53,283 nt of DNA from an uncultured Bacilli bacterium (GCA_944350445.1 CALVOW010000008.1:1-53283), one strand, 5' to 3'; positions 1-9,683 are shown, counted from the stretch's first letter. Notes: a model not told the origin generated them from the letters alone. Numbers and translations: made by a program.

Positions 1-602
<602 letters not shown>

Positions 603-703
603 TTTATTTTTTAATTTTAAAATCAGTTTTATTTCCTAGCTTAAAATTGACGTTTTGCTCAGTTTTCAAAGATCATTTCTCTGCACATCCAAAGTGCATA
701 AGT

Positions 704-732
704 AATATACCAAATTATCAAATTTAAGTCAA
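704..732 (-). promoter_or_regulatory. rRNA promoter, closest of four tandem copies
   Basis: On the minus strand a TTGACT -35 box (727-732) is separated by 17 nt from a TATATT -10 box (704-709). An A-rich tract lies upstream of the -35, as expected for an UP element. Transcription would run into the 16S leader. Confidence 0.85.
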
Positions 733-805
733 CACTTTTTTCGATTTTTTTTAACTTTTTTTGATAATGGTTTTTTTAGTTGCTTTCATTTGAACAACAG
801 TTCTA

Positions 806-834
806 ATGTTATCACAAAGTTATATCTTAGTCAA
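806..834 (-). promoter_or_regulatory. rRNA promoter, second tandem copy
   Basis: Minus-strand TTGACT (829-834), 17-nt spacer, TAACAT (806-811). The upstream sequence repeats the A-rich GTGTTGAC context of the downstream copy. Confidence 0.8.
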
Positions 835-909
835 CACTTTTTTTAGTTTTTTTTAAACTTTATTTTACATTATTTTTCTATTAGTTTCTTCTTTCAAGCA
901 ACGTTTTTT

Positions 910-938
910 AATATAACAAAGTTTAAATACTTTGTCAA
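910..938 (-). promoter_or_regulatory. rRNA promoter, third tandem copy
   Basis: Minus-strand TTGACA (933-938), 17-nt spacer, TATATT (910-915). It is the best match to the sigma-A consensus in the array. Confidence 0.85.
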
Positions 939-1004
939 CAACTTTTTTGGATTTTTCTAAACTTTTAAAAAAGAATATTCCAAATACCAACAAGTTGTGA
1001 ATTA

Positions 1005-1033
1005 AATATAACAAACTACAAATTTTAAATCAA
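1005..1033 (-). promoter_or_regulatory. rRNA promoter, most distal tandem copy
   Basis: Minus-strand TTGATT (1028-1033), 17-nt spacer, TATATT (1005-1010). The -35 is weaker than in the other three. The stretch 603-1162 holds only these promoters and leader sequence; I see no gene in it. Confidence 0.7.
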
Positions 1034-1162
1034 TAAATTTTACATTTGTTTACAATTATTATTAAAAATAGAAGAAATCAAAAATACGTATATATTTTAA
1101 TATTTATACTTTCTAAAAAACAAATCTCTATATTATATTCAAAAAAAGAAAAAAATTACCAT

Positions 1163-1705
1163 TTAATTAGTAATTTTCCCTTTTATTTTATTATATATAT
1201 TATAATAGTATTCTATTGTTTTTTTATCAAAAGGAATTGCCTTTTTTCTAACTAACTCAATTAAATCACTAAGATCATTTTTTAAAATAGAATCAATTAT
1301 CTGTGGGTAATTCATTTTATTTTTATGATATTTATATTCACCCCGATCTAAAACTTTAAACGCACCATCTGGAAACACTCGTAAATCTAAATCGTAATCA
1401 ATATATTTAATAGCCCCATCTTCTAATAAAAAAGGAGAAGCCATATTACAATAGTAATAGATACCATCTTGTTTTAATTGACCTATTACATTATACCATT
1501 TATTTTTATAAAAAAACATGATTGCTGGTTCTTTGGTCCGCCAACTTCTGCCGTCAGATTCAAAAACCTTTGTCCTATCGTTACCGAATACTAAATATTC
1601 ACCACAGTCATCTAATAAAACTGCTTCATCCCATGCTCGGTGAATATTACCATTATGTTTATAACTATGTATAATAAACCTTTCTTGTTTCTCATATTCG
1701 TACAT
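1163..1705 (-). CDS. DUF402 nucleoside tri-/diphosphate phosphatase (YgaC/Ntdp type)
   Basis: The 180-residue protein has the DUF402 layout: an N-terminal beta barrel, then a segment IYYYCNMASPFLLEDG and YIDYDLDLRVFPDG, whose aspartates form the metal site in this family. Characterised relatives hydrolyse nucleoside tri- and diphosphates with divalent metal. Length equals the family norm. The start is supported by AGGAG about 8 nt upstream, and a clear sigma-A promoter precedes it. It is monocistronic and sits upstream of the rRNA promoters in the same orientation, so read-through into the rRNA operon is possible. The family call is firm; the substrate is taken from relatives. Confidence 0.88.
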   Translation of the reverse strand: MYEYEKQERFIIHSYKHNGNIHRAWDEAVLLDDCGEYLVFGNDRTKVFESDGRSWRTKEPAIMFFYKNKWYNVIGQLKQDGIYYYCNMASPFLLEDGAIKYIDYDLDLRVFPDGAFKVLDRGEYKYHKNKMNYPQIIDSILKNDLSDLIELVRKKAIPFDKKTIEYYYNIYNKIKGKITN

Positions 1706-1722
1706 AACACATCTCCTAATTC

Positions 1723-1751
1723 ATTATACAATATTTTAATCGATAAAACAA
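1723..1751 (-). promoter_or_regulatory. sigma-A promoter of the DUF402 gene
   Basis: Minus-strand TTGTTT (1746-1751), 17-nt spacer, TATAAT (1723-1728), about 20 nt upstream of the start codon at 1705. Confidence 0.7.
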
Positions 1752-1809
1752 GGAAAGGAATGCCAACTTTTTCAAGACATCGTTTTTATATATTATATAA
1801 ATTATTTTT

Positions 1810-1849
1810 CTAATAAAAAATTAGTCCAATTAAATAATTGAAACTAATT
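1810..1849 (-). terminator. Rho-independent terminator after the SASP gene
   Basis: The minus strand forms a stem from AATTAG and CAATT arms pairing with AATTG and CTAATT (1819-1849), followed by a run of T. It lies just after the SASP stop codon. Confidence 0.65.
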
Positions 1850-1866
1850 CTTATTTATGGTTTAAA

Positions 1867-2091
1867 TTAATAGTTTTGGTTGTTTGAATAACTTCCACTA
1901 ATATGGTTTAATCCATTTTGTACTAATCTCTTAGTAATTTCTCCACCTACAGATCCATTAGCACGAGATGTTGTATCTGGTCCTAAGTTAACACCAAATT
2001 CACTAGCTATTTCATATTTCATTTTATCGATAGCTTGTTTAGCTCCTGGAACTCTCATTTTTAAAGAGTCTTTATTTGAACTTGTGTTCAT
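1867..2091 (-). CDS. alpha/beta-type small acid-soluble spore protein
   Basis: The 74-residue protein has both conserved SASP segments: [15 protein letters not shown], containing the germination-protease site around SEFGV, and the DNA-binding segment [18 protein letters not shown]. Such proteins coat and protect DNA in dormant spores and are degraded by Gpr on germination. A strong GGAGGTG ribosome site precedes the ATG. A sigma-G-like promoter lies upstream, which fits forespore expression. The gene is monocistronic and ends at a hairpin terminator. It is direct evidence for spore formation or a recent spore-forming ancestor. Confidence 0.95.
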   Translation of the reverse strand: MNTSSNKDSLKMRVPGAKQAIDKMKYEIASEFGVNLGPDTTSRANGSVGGEITKRLVQNGLNHISGSYSNNQNY

Positions 2092-2110
2092 TGTTTCACC
2101 TCCACACTAA

Positions 2111-2140
2111 TAGAATGTGAAGTTTCCCTCTTTTTATACA
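2111..2140 (-). promoter_or_regulatory. probable sigma-G (forespore) promoter
   Basis: Minus strand: TGTATA (2135-2140), 17-nt spacer, CATTCTA (2111-2117). This matches the Bacillus sigma-G pattern (GHATR, about 18 nt, CATnnTA), and it lies just upstream of the SASP gene, a classic sigma-G target. Confidence 0.7.
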
Positions 2141-2179
2141 AAATATAGTTTGGTAATTTTTTCCTTTAAATTTAAACTT

Positions 2180-3379
2180 TTATAATATATCTTCGTATTT
2201 ATTTTCGACTTCTTCATTTATAGTTATAACTTTTAAATTAGCAAGAATTTCCTCAATTAAATTTTCATAAGCAAATTTACTTTCTAATTCTTCACAGTGT
2301 TTTAAATTAGGATTAATAATTGGATGACGTGGTACAAAAACCGTACAACAATCTTCATAAGGTAAAATACTAATATCATAAGTACCAATTTTTTTACTAA
2401 TATCAATAATTTCCAATTTATCAAAGCAAGCAACTGGTCTAATAATTGGCATATTTGTTACATTATTAATAACACGCATACTTGTTAAAGTTTGGCTCGC
2501 AACTTGGCCAATAGATTCACCATTAACAATTACTAAACTTTTAAAACGTAAGGTAAGTTTTTCCATAATACGATACATCATTCTGCGCATAATAGTAATA
2601 GAGTAATTCCCATCAACATTTTTATAAATTGCCTCTTGAAGTTTGGTAAAAGGAACAATAATAAGCCGCATCTTTCCACCATAAATAGCTAATTTTTTAG
2701 CTAAACGGATTACTTTTTCACGAGCTTCCAAAGAAGTATGAGGAATTGCTTCAAAATATACTAAATCTAACTTAATTCCTCGCTTAATTGCTAAATATCC
2801 AGCTACTGGTGAATCAATTCCCCCAGATAACATTAACATTCCTTTACCAAGCGTTCCAACTGGATAACCTCCTAAACCTTTATATTCATTTAAGTAAACG
2901 TATGAATAATCTTTTCTAATCTCTATATGAATTAAATTTTTAGGTTTATGAACGTCTACTTTTAAATTAGGAAAATTTTCTAAAATATAACCACCAAAAA
3001 CATGATTACATTTAAGAGAATCAATTGGAAAATTTTTATCACTTCGCTTTGTTTCGACTTTAAAAGTTGATAAATCTTCTAAATCTATATTAGAACTTAA
3101 CACTTCTTTAATAGTATTTTTAATACTTGAAATATCACTATTGGTTTTATAAGCTATTAAAAACGAATGAATACCAAAAATCTCGCCTATTTTTTTTAAA
3201 ATTATATCTAAATCTTCACTATTAAACTCAATGTACATTCTTGACATATCTTTAAAAATATTAACATCAAAATCTTTTAATTTTTTTAAAATGTTAAAAT
3301 ATAAAGTCTTAATAAATAATTTACGATTCCCTTTTTTAGTCGTTAATTCTCCATATTTAATTAATATAACACGATCCAT
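2180..3379 (-). CDS. thiI: tRNA 4-thiouridine synthetase / thiamine thiazole sulfurtransferase ThiI
   Basis: 399 residues with a ferredoxin-like and THUMP N-terminal half followed by an adenylating PP-loop domain (motif SGGIDSPVAGYLA around residue 185). It adenylates U8 of tRNA and inserts sulfur taken from a cysteine desulfurase. The C-terminal rhodanese domain of the E. coli enzyme (482 aa) is absent, as is usual in Bacillota. The next gene upstream in the operon, ending 5 nt before this start, is the cysteine desulfurase expected as sulfur donor. A G-rich ribosome site lies ahead of the ATG. The tRNA role is more certain than any thiamine role; no other thiamine genes are nearby. Confidence 0.95.
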   Translation of the reverse strand: MDRVILIKYGELTTKKGNRKLFIKTLYFNILKKLKDFDVNIFKDMSRMYIEFNSEDLDIILKKIGEIFGIHSFLIAYKTNSDISSIKNTIKEVLSSNIDLEDLSTFKVETKRSDKNFPIDSLKCNHVFGGYILENFPNLKVDVHKPKNLIHIEIRKDYSYVYLNEYKGLGGYPVGTLGKGMLMLSGGIDSPVAGYLAIKRGIKLDLVYFEAIPHTSLEAREKVIRLAKKLAIYGGKMRLIIVPFTKLQEAIYKNVDGNYSITIMRRMMYRIMEKLTLRFKSLVIVNGESIGQVASQTLTSMRVINNVTNMPIIRPVACFDKLEIIDISKKIGTYDISILPYEDCCTVFVPRHPIINPNLKHCEELESKFAYENLIEEILANLKVITINEEVENKYEDIL

Positions 3380-3384
3380 TATTA

Positions 3385-4518
3385 TTATTCCCCCTTTAAA
3401 AAAGATAATTCTTTAATTTTTTCTTTAAAAACTTTTAAAAAATAAGTAATTTCCTCGTCGGTTGTTAAATAAGATAAACTAATTCTTAAACTACTTTTGG
3501 CATATTCTAAATTTTTCGTTACTTCATAAACACTTAAAGAAAAATCTTTCGAATTAGAACACGCCGTTTTCGTTGAAATATAAATTTCTGATTCCGACAT
3601 TGCTCGTAACATAGTCTCGGGTTTTATTCCATCGATACTAATATTTAAAATATGGGGAATACAGTTTAAATTACTATTTATATGAATATTTTTCATTGTT
3701 TCCAATTCTTTTTTTATTCTTTCATTTAATTTTAAGACATGTTGATATTTTTCTTCTAAATCATTTAAGGCTAATTTTAAAGCTTTAGCAAAAGAGGCAT
3801 ATAGAGCAACACAAGGTGTTCCACTTCGATAAAGACTTTGACTTTTTCCCCCATGAATAAGAGGCGTTAATTCAATATGCTTCTTTTTTATTAAGCAACC
3901 AACTCCCTTTAAACCATATATTTTATGCGCTGATAAAGAATATAAATCAATGTTTTCTAAATTAACCTTAATTTTTCCAACTGCTTGTGTCCCATCAACA
4001 TGAAAAATTATAGTCGGATAGTTTTTTAAAATTTCTCCTATTTTATTTACATCTTGCAACGTACCAACTTCACTATTTACATGACTTATACTAACTAAAA
4101 TGGTTGTTTTTTTAATCTTTCTTTTTAAATCATCAAGATCAACTAAACCATTCTCTAAAATATTAAGATATTCAACTTCTATACCAAATTCTTTTAAATA
4201 TTCAACCGTTTCCAAAACACTAGAATGTTCTAATTTCGTTGTTAAAATATGCTTCCCACGATTTTTATATTTTAAAATAGTTCCAATAATTGCTAGGTTA
4301 TTAGCTTCACTTGCCCCACTTGTAAAAATAACTTCTTCTTTCTTAACATTTAACAAATTAGCAATTTGCAAAGAACTAGCTTCCATTAAATCAAAAGATT
4401 TTCTTCCTAACTCATGAAGTGAATTAGCATTACCAGGATAAGTAGTAACTACTTTATTAAAACTTTTTAAAACTTCCAAATTAACAGGAGTAGTAGCACT
4501 ATAATCTAAATAAACCAT
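3385..4518 (-). CDS. cysteine desulfurase (NifS/IscS family), partner of ThiI
   Basis: 377-residue class V aminotransferase-fold enzyme. Seen directly: the N-terminal VYLDYSATTPVN, the PLP-lysine segment SLSAHKIYGLKGVG, and the catalytic Cys region STKTACSNSK. It converts cysteine to alanine and a protein persulfide. Its position directly ahead of thiI mirrors the B. subtilis nifZ-thiI pair, so it probably feeds s4U synthesis; general Fe-S work cannot be excluded because no isc or suf genes are in view. A GAGGTG ribosome site precedes the ATG. Confidence 0.93.
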   Translation of the reverse strand: MVYLDYSATTPVNLEVLKSFNKVVTTYPGNANSLHELGRKSFDLMEASSLQIANLLNVKKEEVIFTSGASEANNLAIIGTILKYKNRGKHILTTKLEHSSVLETVEYLKEFGIEVEYLNILENGLVDLDDLKRKIKKTTILVSISHVNSEVGTLQDVNKIGEILKNYPTIIFHVDGTQAVGKIKVNLENIDLYSLSAHKIYGLKGVGCLIKKKHIELTPLIHGGKSQSLYRSGTPCVALYASFAKALKLALNDLEEKYQHVLKLNERIKKELETMKNIHINSNLNCIPHILNISIDGIKPETMLRAMSESEIYISTKTACSNSKDFSLSVYEVTKNLEYAKSSLRISLSYLTTDEEITYFLKVFKEKIKELSFLKGE

Positions 4519-4590
4519 AAAACACCTCTTTTTTTCTTTATAATATTAACAAATTATTTAAAGTTTAGCAAGATTTAAAGCATTAAAACT

Positions 4591-4619
4591 AAAAGAAAAA
4601 GATGACCTTTAAGTCACCT
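4591..4619 (-). terminator. terminator after ezrA
   Basis: On the minus strand the stem AGGTGAC/GTCATCT (4600-4619) begins inside the ezrA stop codon and is followed by TTTTTCTTTT. Confidence 0.7.
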
Positions 4620-6330
4620 ATATACATTCTTTCATAAATTTATTTTTAAAACCAGGTTCTTGTTTTTCAATAACATCTAAAGCTAAATTTAGAGCATTTT
4701 CATAATTACCTTTATAAAATAATATCTCCGCACGATTTAAATTTTTATTAATATCACTTGATACTTTTCGATACCTATTAGCATAAACAATTAAATTTTC
4801 CGCAAAATAAGCATTATGGATAATAGAATTAGTTGTATTATAAAGTTTAAAAACCAAATCTCTGGCTGTATCTACTCTTGTATTTAAAGTTTTAATAACA
4901 ATTGGTTTTTTTTCAAGTTCTTTAATAATTTCTAAAATTGCTTCATTAGCTTCACTTAATTCAACAAAATAATTATTTAAAACAACGGGAATCTTAACAC
5001 TTTGAATTTCTCTTTTACAAGTTTTCAAAAGCTCTTGAACTTCTTCTAATTGATCTCGTGCTCTTTCTTCATCATCTTGCATACTACCTAAACTTTTAAT
5101 AGTTAAATCAAGATTATCTTCCATTAATTTTAAACTAGCACCTAATTCATTTAAATCAAGATTAAATTTACCGAAAGATGATTCTTGTTTTTTTACTTTT
5201 CTAATTAAAGAACGATATTTTTTTACTAATTCTTCATATTCTGTTTGAATTAATTCTAAATCTTTTAAATCTTCTTCTTTTAAGCCATACATTACTTTAA
5301 TATCAGCTAATTGTTTATTTATATTTTGTAAAGTATCTTTTAAATTGCTAAATCTTTCATTAAAAGAAGAAGACAAGGCATCAAAATCTTTTTTATAAAC
5401 TTTTTCTCTTTCAATATCTTTAAATAAAGAATCTAAAAATTCTAAAATAGTTTTAAGTTCTAATAAACTATTATCAATATTTAAAACTTTACTACGATCA
5501 ATAATATCATTTTCAACTTTTTCAATTTCCTTCGCATTATAATCTAAGTTCATAAATTTTAAAGTAAAACCTTCTTCCAGCATACTACTTCTTAAAACTT
5601 CTAATTCTTTTAAACGTGAAGGAATTAAATCATTGAGTAAGACTAAAATATCAGGAAGTTCTAACACAACTGTTTCGATATGTTCAATCATAACATCTAA
5701 AGCTCTAACTACAAAGACAACTTCATTATATAAATTTTCTTTAATGACAATTTCAAAATCTTGAAATCTTTTTTCGATATTTTCAAATTGCATTTGAATT
5801 GTATCCATTAAATTACCATATAAATCTTTGTTATTTTCATATTCTCTTGTAATAAGTCGATATTTATTTTTTAACTTTATAACAATTCCACGATATTTAT
5901 CTTCATAAGATGTAAGTTCTTTTAATTCTTCAATAATATGATTTATTAAATATCTATCTTTAAAAAGTTCTAATTCAATAAAGGCATATCTTGATTGAAA
6001 CTCTTTTCGATTCTTACTATTTGCAACAAAATCTAATTCCACAATCATATCTTCTATTTTTTTAAAAGAACTATTTTTTAAATCTTCATACATTTTTTGA
6101 TAATTTTTAACTTTCTCTTCTAATTGCTCTCCCTTAGTTAAACTTGCTACTTTATCAATTTCACTTTGAAGTGGTAAAGATAAAATTTCATTTTTTAAAA
6201 CATCTAAGTTATGAACTTTTCTTTGCATAACTTTTTTTTGATAACGTTTAAAAAAGTAGAAAGCTAAAACAATTACAATGAGTAAAACCACACATATAGT
6301 AATAATGATTAATTTTTTAGGATCATTCAT
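4618..6330 (-). CDS. ezrA: septation ring formation regulator EzrA
   Basis: 570 residues: one N-terminal membrane helix (about residues 8-27, LIIITICVVLLIVIVLAFYF) and then an almost wholly alpha-helical, highly charged cytoplasmic region of coiled-coil repeats. This is the spectrin-like EzrA architecture at its normal length (560-570 aa). EzrA binds FtsZ and modulates Z-ring assembly at the membrane in low-GC Gram-positives. The C-terminal FYKGNYENALNLALDVIEK segment is typical of the family. AAAGGAG precedes the start. The gene is monocistronic, with a terminator overlapping its stop. Confidence 0.92.
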   Translation of the reverse strand: MNDPKKLIIITICVVLLIVIVLAFYFFKRYQKKVMQRKVHNLDVLKNEILSLPLQSEIDKVASLTKGEQLEEKVKNYQKMYEDLKNSSFKKIEDMIVELDFVANSKNRKEFQSRYAFIELELFKDRYLINHIIEELKELTSYEDKYRGIVIKLKNKYRLITREYENNKDLYGNLMDTIQMQFENIEKRFQDFEIVIKENLYNEVVFVVRALDVMIEHIETVVLELPDILVLLNDLIPSRLKELEVLRSSMLEEGFTLKFMNLDYNAKEIEKVENDIIDRSKVLNIDNSLLELKTILEFLDSLFKDIEREKVYKKDFDALSSSFNERFSNLKDTLQNINKQLADIKVMYGLKEEDLKDLELIQTEYEELVKKYRSLIRKVKKQESSFGKFNLDLNELGASLKLMEDNLDLTIKSLGSMQDDEERARDQLEEVQELLKTCKREIQSVKIPVVLNNYFVELSEANEAILEIIKELEKKPIVIKTLNTRVDTARDLVFKLYNTTNSIIHNAYFAENLIVYANRYRKVSSDINKNLNRAEILFYKGNYENALNLALDVIEKQEPGFKNKFMKECI

Positions 6331-6499
6331 ACTAACTCCTTTACTTTTTATCTTTTATTATCTATTAGTATCATACCACAAACTAGATTTTTTTTGTAGT
6401 ATTTTAACTTAGAAAAAAAATAAAACGAATTTTTTCAAGATAATTCGGCATTTTTTTTAATTTTAAAATTTTATAATAATAACTGAAAGGATATTTGAA

Positions 6500-6967
6500 A
6501 TGGAAACAAAACTTTTTAATTTTCTTAAGTTATATAATCTCTTAATTGAAAATTTTAGGGAGGAAGAAAAACAAATTGAAATAGCAATCTATTATTTAAA
6601 TGAAACTTTTAATATTGAAATAAATGATAAAAAAGAAAGAGTATTTAAATATGAATTAAAAATGACCAAAGATAAATACGATTATTTAGTTATTTATCTT
6701 CTTAAAGACTTTATTGAAAACCATGCAATTACCCTACCTTTCTTTACTAATTTAGATCACGAAGATGTTAAATTATATTATAATTCTTCAGATAGTATTA
6801 ATAAACCATTTGATTATGATAAAGCAAAAATTCATTTAATCAAAAATAATTTTATTACTTTGAAAACTTATTATTTTAATGGTTTAAACGATATTAGTTA
6901 TCAAATTCAAGATATAGCTTTAAGTAAATTAAATCAAAAAGTTTATACAAAAAAAATAAATAATTAA
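6500..6967 (+). CDS. hypothetical protein, 155 aa
   Basis: I do not recognise this protein. It has 155 residues, is soluble by inspection (no membrane helix or signal peptide) and is rich in Lys, Asn, Asp, Phe and Tyr. A GAAAGGAT ribosome site precedes the ATG. It is convergent with the DUF6512 gene and divergent from ezrA, with its own upstream region of about 170 nt, so it is probably monocistronic. Two blocks alternate short hydrophobic and charged patches (about residues 45-75 and 115-145), which fits a small alpha/beta domain. No catalytic motif is visible. Confidence 0.7.
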   Translation: METKLFNFLKLYNLLIENFREEEKQIEIAIYYLNETFNIEINDKKERVFKYELKMTKDKYDYLVIYLLKDFIENHAITLPFFTNLDHEDVKLYYNSSDSINKPFDYDKAKIHLIKNNFITLKTYYFNGLNDISYQIQDIALSKLNQKVYTKKINN

Positions 6968-6982
6968 ATAACTATTTATTTT
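6951..6982. terminator. AT-rich convergent terminator
   Basis: AAAATAAATA and TATTTATTTT pair across a loop of about 10 nt between the converging genes. With no G-C pairs the stem is weak. Confidence 0.4.
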
Positions 6983-6992
6983 TGCAAAATTA

Positions 6993-7529
6993 TTAATCTA
7001 TACCGTATTTTTCTTCAATAGGATCATAAAAGAAATCGGTTCTTAAAGGGTTAAAAGTTAAAAAGACAAGTGAGCACCAAATAAGTGGTAACAATAAAAT
7101 TCCAATGGCATTATAAATATCTTTGTTTTGTAATTTTACAGTAATTAAATAGAACATATATTCACTAATACTTAAAGTTATTAAATAAAGTCCCATTGTA
7201 AAAATTAGATTTTCTCCAAACCGATTATAAATAGGTAGATATATTATAAAAAATAATACTATATTAAAAATAGTTGTTAAAAGAAGGGCAAAGAAGTAAT
7301 TGTTTATCTTTATTTTTTTTAGTTTTAAAACAAGAAAAGTAATTAAACTTATCAAAACTTGCGTTACATACATTAATTTTAAATGTTCAAATAATGATTC
7401 ATTAACTGGAAATAAAGCCGCGGTTAAAAAATTAGGAAATTTTTCATAGATAAAACTAAATAAAAACATAGCTAAAAAAATAGCAATCGTGTTAATTATA
7501 ACAATTTTTTTGTTATTTTTATATCTCAT
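6993..7529 (-). CDS. DUF6512 family membrane protein
   Basis: 178 residues with five hydrophobic helices (about 9-27, 55-70, 79-100, 108-132, 140-160). Conserved family segments are visible: FPVNESLFEHLKLM after the first helix and the C-terminal TFNPLRTDFFYDPIEEKYG. The function is unknown. A GGTGAT site precedes the ATG. It is a single gene, convergent with the upstream hypothetical gene and co-directional with the ATPase that ends at 7576. The family assignment comes from the two motifs. Confidence 0.75.
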   Translation of the reverse strand: MRYKNNKKIVIINTIAIFLAMFLFSFIYEKFPNFLTAALFPVNESLFEHLKLMYVTQVLISLITFLVLKLKKIKINNYFFALLLTTIFNIVLFFIIYLPIYNRFGENLIFTMGLYLITLSISEYMFYLITVKLQNKDIYNAIGILLLPLIWCSLVFLTFNPLRTDFFYDPIEEKYGID

Positions 7530-7575
7530 TTAATCACCATTACTATTTTAATTAAATTTTTCTAATTTATACCAA

Positions 7576-8844
7576 TTATAAGTCTTTTAAACAAAAGGTT
7601 GCATAAAGGGGAATATATTTAATATTTTTCTTTTTAGAAAAATTATCTTCGGTTAAGCGAATTGGATTATCAACTTTAAACTTAGTCATAAACATAGATA
7701 AAGCTTTGGCTTTGGTTAAATTCATATTAACTATTTCAATTGGAATGATATTTCCAAGACGATTTTGAATCACAAAACTAATTTCGGTTTTTCCTTCTGA
7801 TTGATAATAATATAAATTATAACCTAAATTTACTAAAGTATTAGCAACATTATTTTCAATTAAAGTTTTTCTTATATCATTATCCGTTATAAATTTCATT
7901 TTATTTAAATGCATCATTGTATATAAAAGTCCAACATCATTTGGATATAATTTAAAACTTTCTGGATCTCTATAACTACTTAAAGGACTTTTAACATCAT
8001 TTAATTTAAAACTTCTATGAATTAATTGATTCATTCCTAGATAATTAATACTGGTTTCATAGTCTTTACTACGACTTCCCTTTTTAATATTTCCATATTG
8101 AAATTTTTTATTTTCTTTTAAAAGTTGATAAGGTAAACTATTTAATACTTCATTACTTCTTTGAACATCAATTAAATTATAAACTTCAATTGTTTCTTTT
8201 TTAATTGTATCTATTATTTTTTGTTTAATACTATCTAATAATATATAATCAGCTCCCTTTAAATAAGCAGAGACAACTTCAGGATAACCACCAGTTATTA
8301 AGAAATCATTGTATAAATCAAAAGCTAATTGATGAAAAGGCATTGGTGTATTATTAATGTAAGAACTTTTAATAAAATCAACTAACTGACGTTTGTCAGC
8401 ATTGACTAAAAATTCTTCAAAATCTAATGGATACATAGCTTTAAAATATAATTCTTCACCTTTAAATTTATTTAAATTTTCTTTTTTAGATGTAATCATA
8501 ATAATATGATATAAGTTATTATCCCCACCAAATAATTTAATGGCTTTAACAATATATGGATCATTTACATTATCAAAAATAATTAATGTATCTTCTTCAA
8601 AAATTGTTTCTCCTGATAAAACTGATAATTTAAAAATAATTTTTTCAGGAGACTTTTCTCTTTTTAAAATATCTAATAATTCCTTATAATTATTTGTATT
8701 AAAGTAAACAATATTTTTATAATTTTTCTTAGCAAATTCTAAAACTGAATAAGTTTTTCCAACTTGTTTAGCTCCATATAAAAGCAAAGGTTTTTTCATA
8801 TTTTTTTTCCATAATACTAAATCATTATATATCTTTCGTTCCAT
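7576..8844 (-). CDS. AAA ATPase with DUF4143 C-terminal domain
   Basis: 422 residues. A Walker A motif GAKQVGKT (about 24-31) and Walker B-type IIFDNV (around 105) form an AAA_14 ATPase domain; the C-terminal half has the DUF4143 pattern with a restriction-endonuclease-like segment (ISFVIQNRLGNIIPIEIVN). The family is common in bacteria and archaea, often in multiple copies, with no established role. In canonical members the C-terminal fold carries D-ExK residues; here the strand reads E-I-x-F-V, so nuclease activity is doubtful. GGGAGG precedes the start, and a good sigma-A promoter lies upstream. Confidence 0.88.
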   Translation of the reverse strand: MERKIYNDLVLWKKNMKKPLLLYGAKQVGKTYSVLEFAKKNYKNIVYFNTNNYKELLDILKREKSPEKIIFKLSVLSGETIFEEDTLIIFDNVNDPYIVKAIKLFGGDNNLYHIIMITSKKENLNKFKGEELYFKAMYPLDFEEFLVNADKRQLVDFIKSSYINNTPMPFHQLAFDLYNDFLITGGYPEVVSAYLKGADYILLDSIKQKIIDTIKKETIEVYNLIDVQRSNEVLNSLPYQLLKENKKFQYGNIKKGSRSKDYETSINYLGMNQLIHRSFKLNDVKSPLSSYRDPESFKLYPNDVGLLYTMMHLNKMKFITDNDIRKTLIENNVANTLVNLGYNLYYYQSEGKTEISFVIQNRLGNIIPIEIVNMNLTKAKALSMFMTKFKVDNPIRLTEDNFSKKKNIKYIPLYATFCLKDL

Positions 8845-8877
8845 TAATCGTAGCCTCCCTACATTTATTATAATTTA

Positions 8878-8906
8878 AGTATATATCGTTTTCTAGATAA
8901 AGTCAA
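8878..8906 (-). promoter_or_regulatory. sigma-A promoter of the AAA/DUF4143 gene
   Basis: Minus strand TTGACT (8901-8906), 17-nt spacer, TATACT (8878-8883). Confidence 0.75.
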
Positions 8907-8978
8907 CTAATTGAGCTAAATAGATTTTACTTTTAAAATAAAATATGCTAGTATAAAAATATAGTAGAGGATTTGTTT

Positions 8979-9683
8979 ATGAATTATTTAATAATTACTT
9001 TGTCAATATTACCAATCGTTTTAATTGCTATTTATTATTATAAAAAAGATACTTTAAAAGAGCCAAAAAAGTTGCTTCGAAAATTATTCTTTAGTGGTAT
9101 GTTATCTGGTGTTCTTGTAATTATTATATCTTATATTACTATTTTATTTTTTCCTACTTATGCTTCAATTGAAAATGCTAATATGTTTAAAATATTTATT
9201 TATTCTTTTATTTTCGTGGCTTTAATTGAAGAAGTTTGTAAATGGCTTATGATTTATAAAATTTCTTATCACCATAGAGATTTTGATCAATTATATGATA
9301 TTATTTTATATTCTGTTTTAGTTGGACTAGGATTTGCTTGTTTGGAAAATCTTTTATATACAACATCTTCTAATAATATCTGGGTAGCAGTTTTTCGAGG
9401 TATAACAGCAATTCCTGCTCATGCTTGTTTTCAAACTTTTATGGGATATTATTTAACCTTAGCAAAGTTTAAAAAAGATAAGCAAAAGAAATATAAAAAT
9501 TTAAGTTTAATAATTCCTGTTTTATTACATGGAACTTATGATTTTTTACTTTTATCTGGAAATATTGTTTTAGTTTGTTCATTTTTTATTTTCATTGTTT
9601 TCTTGTTTATTATAACAATTATTAAAGTTAAAAAAATAATTAATATTGATAAAAATAATTTAAATTTAGATAATAATAAATAA
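8979..9683 (+). CDS. PrsW-family intramembrane metalloprotease
   Basis: 234 residues with about seven membrane helices. The PrsW signature is complete: EEVCKW (E84-E85), the ENLLY segment (E123-N124), HACFQ (H148) and HGTYDF (H184, D188) supply the glutamate and histidine ligands. In B. subtilis PrsW makes the site-1 cut in the anti-sigma factor RsiW. No sigma/anti-sigma pair is adjacent here, so the substrate is unknown. The ATG at 8979 was chosen over an upstream TTG because AGAGG lies about 8 nt before it. Positively charged C-terminal tail. Confidence 0.88.
   Translation: MNYLIITLSILPIVLIAIYYYKKDTLKEPKKLLRKLFFSGMLSGVLVIIISYITILFFPTYASIENANMFKIFIYSFIFVALIEEVCKWLMIYKISYHHRDFDQLYDIILYSVLVGLGFACLENLLYTTSSNNIWVAVFRGITAIPAHACFQTFMGYYLTLAKFKKDKQKKYKNLSLIIPVLLHGTYDFLLLSGNIVLVCSFFIFIVFLFIITIIKVKKIINIDKNNLNLDNNK

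Noticed and set aside
1046-1255. 69-codon plus-strand frame, Lys/Ile/Phe-rich
   Set aside because: No ribosome site; it runs from the rRNA promoter region into the 3' end of the DUF402 gene on the opposite strand; composition is that of random AT-rich DNA.
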